64,000 nucleotides of DNA, from the NCBI GenBank assembly GCA_025594325.1, contig JANHCV010000002.1, positions 992,001 to 1,056,000 of the forward strand. Reading direction: 5' to 3'. How positions within the stretch are numbered: position 1 is the first letter of the stretch; every line of letters starts with the position of its first letter. Origin of the DNA: Blastocladiella emersonii ATCC 22665 (taxonomy: Eukaryota > Blastocladiomycota > Blastocladiomycetes > Blastocladiales > Blastocladiaceae). Below the pieces are notes generated by a model. It saw nothing but the letters and a program-made list of their open reading frames with translations. It had not been told where the DNA came from and searched no databases. A program made the position numbers and the translations under genes. This document shows positions 63,527 to 64,000 of this stretch, piece after piece.

Positions 63527-64000
63527 TCACGAGACGTGTCCAGTCCCGGCGAGCCTCCGTTGCAGGGCCAGCAACCTTGAAGGAAGCTCCTGCAATAGAG
63601 CAGGTGCTTGATTTGGATAGGACGGGCCCCGCGCGAGATGTACGAGCTCGTTCGGCAAGGCTGGTCGATGTGCAGTAGCGAGAGGCAGAGCCACCTTGGT
63701 TGAGTCGGCGGAATGCGCCGCTGGCCACGGCGCGTGCTGCTGAAGTCCTGGCCATGCGAGCGGGTAGCCGTTTGGATCAGCGTGCGAGTGCGGCTGGCTC
63801 GAGTTGCTAGAAGGAAGCAAGGAAGGTAGAAAGGGCTGAGCAGCAGCAGGGTCGGCGTGAGACGGTGTCAATGCAGGGCACAGGGACGTCGAGCGAGAGT
63901 CCTGGAGCTCGGGCGGTGCCGCGTTTGGCGCGGGAGTGCGCGCGGAAGCCGGCTCCGTCTTCGCGTCGTCGGAGGAGACCCGACGATGGCGCAAACGAGA
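63527..64000 (-). CDS. Mei2-like RRM-RS family, tandem copy C, last exon only (cut by window edge)
   Basis: A minus-strand frame open from the right edge to TGA 63527-63529, about 157 residues. It is Pro/Ser/His/Ala-rich and ends SRLLALQRRLAGTGHVS, nearly the same as copy B (RLLALQRRLMGTGRGH). A Pro/Tyr stretch with PLAWPGLQQHAPWPAA resembles the Pro-rich segment of copy A. The RS part and both RRMs would lie beyond base 64000. The match of the C-terminal motif and the same orientation and spacing make it the third member of the array. Confidence 0.65.
   Translation of the reverse strand, partial: SRLRHRRVSSDDAKTEPASARTPAPNAAPPELQDSRSTSLCPALTPSHADPAAAQPFLPSLLPSSNSSQPHSHADPNGYPLAWPGLQQHAPWPAAHSADSTKVALPLATAHRPALPNELVHLARGPSYPNQAPALLQELPSRLLALQRRLAGTGHVS

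Overview
This window is nuclear DNA of a eukaryote, almost certainly an early-diverging, zoospore-forming fungus, with Blastocladiomycota (the Allomyces/Catenaria/Blastocladiella group) as the best guess. The reasons are short spliceosomal introns (mostly about 45-75 nt), very high G+C with long low-complexity Pro/Gln/Ala/His tracts, and a characteristic gene mix. Fungal markers are a Skn7-type HSF-DNA-binding plus receiver hybrid regulator and a Rua1_C/DUF4451 regulator. Two other genes are missing from most Dikarya but present in flagellated early fungi: a P2X-like ligand-gated channel and a CEP135/Bld10-type basal-body protein. I saw no rRNA, tRNA, CRISPR array, reverse transcriptase or transposase.

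Layout. 1-9.5 kb: the 3' end of a dynein intermediate chain; a small single-pass membrane protein; a FIST-like mitochondrial protein; a decayed Sin3 paralogue with two PAH1 units; VPS25; the P2X-like channel; a single-pass Cys-containing membrane protein. 9.9-19.3 kb: a 1,944-residue protein that may be Mus7/Mms22-like; TMEM184; eIF6. 19.3-22.0 kb is long non-coding DNA carrying repeated GGCCATGGCC palindromes. 22.0-34.1 kb: the Rua1_C regulator; a caspase-fold protease joined to calcium-binding loops; a low-complexity protein with p25-alpha-like motifs; an AN1 zinc-finger protein of the ZFAND2 type; LMBRD2. 34.1-41.5 kb has visibly lower G+C and holds lineage-specific or damaged genes: an F-box-like protein, its frameshifted paralogue, a membrane-protein remnant, a Cys-rich surface protein with a frameshift, and a recurring 21-22 nt element. 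41.5-59.4 kb: Skn7 and Sin3 (divergent), an ARM/HEAT-BTB protein and CEP135. 59.7-64.0 kb: three tandem copies of a gene encoding two Mei2-like RRMs followed by an RS/Pro-rich tail, the last cut by the window edge.

The genes do not form one pathway, as expected for eukaryotic DNA. Several recall zoosporic biology: dynein, CEP135 and p25-alpha-like motifs (microtubules and basal body); P2X and the Ca-loop protease (Ca2+ signalling); VPS25, TMEM184 and LMBRD2 (membrane traffic); Sin3, Skn7 and Rua1_C (transcription).

Most exon boundaries below were placed by protein continuity and checked for reading phase. Of the 39 introns modelled, 21 start GTACG and 26 start GTAC, while only 2 start GTAAG. 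Everything was read by eye; family names rest on recalled motif patterns, not on searches.
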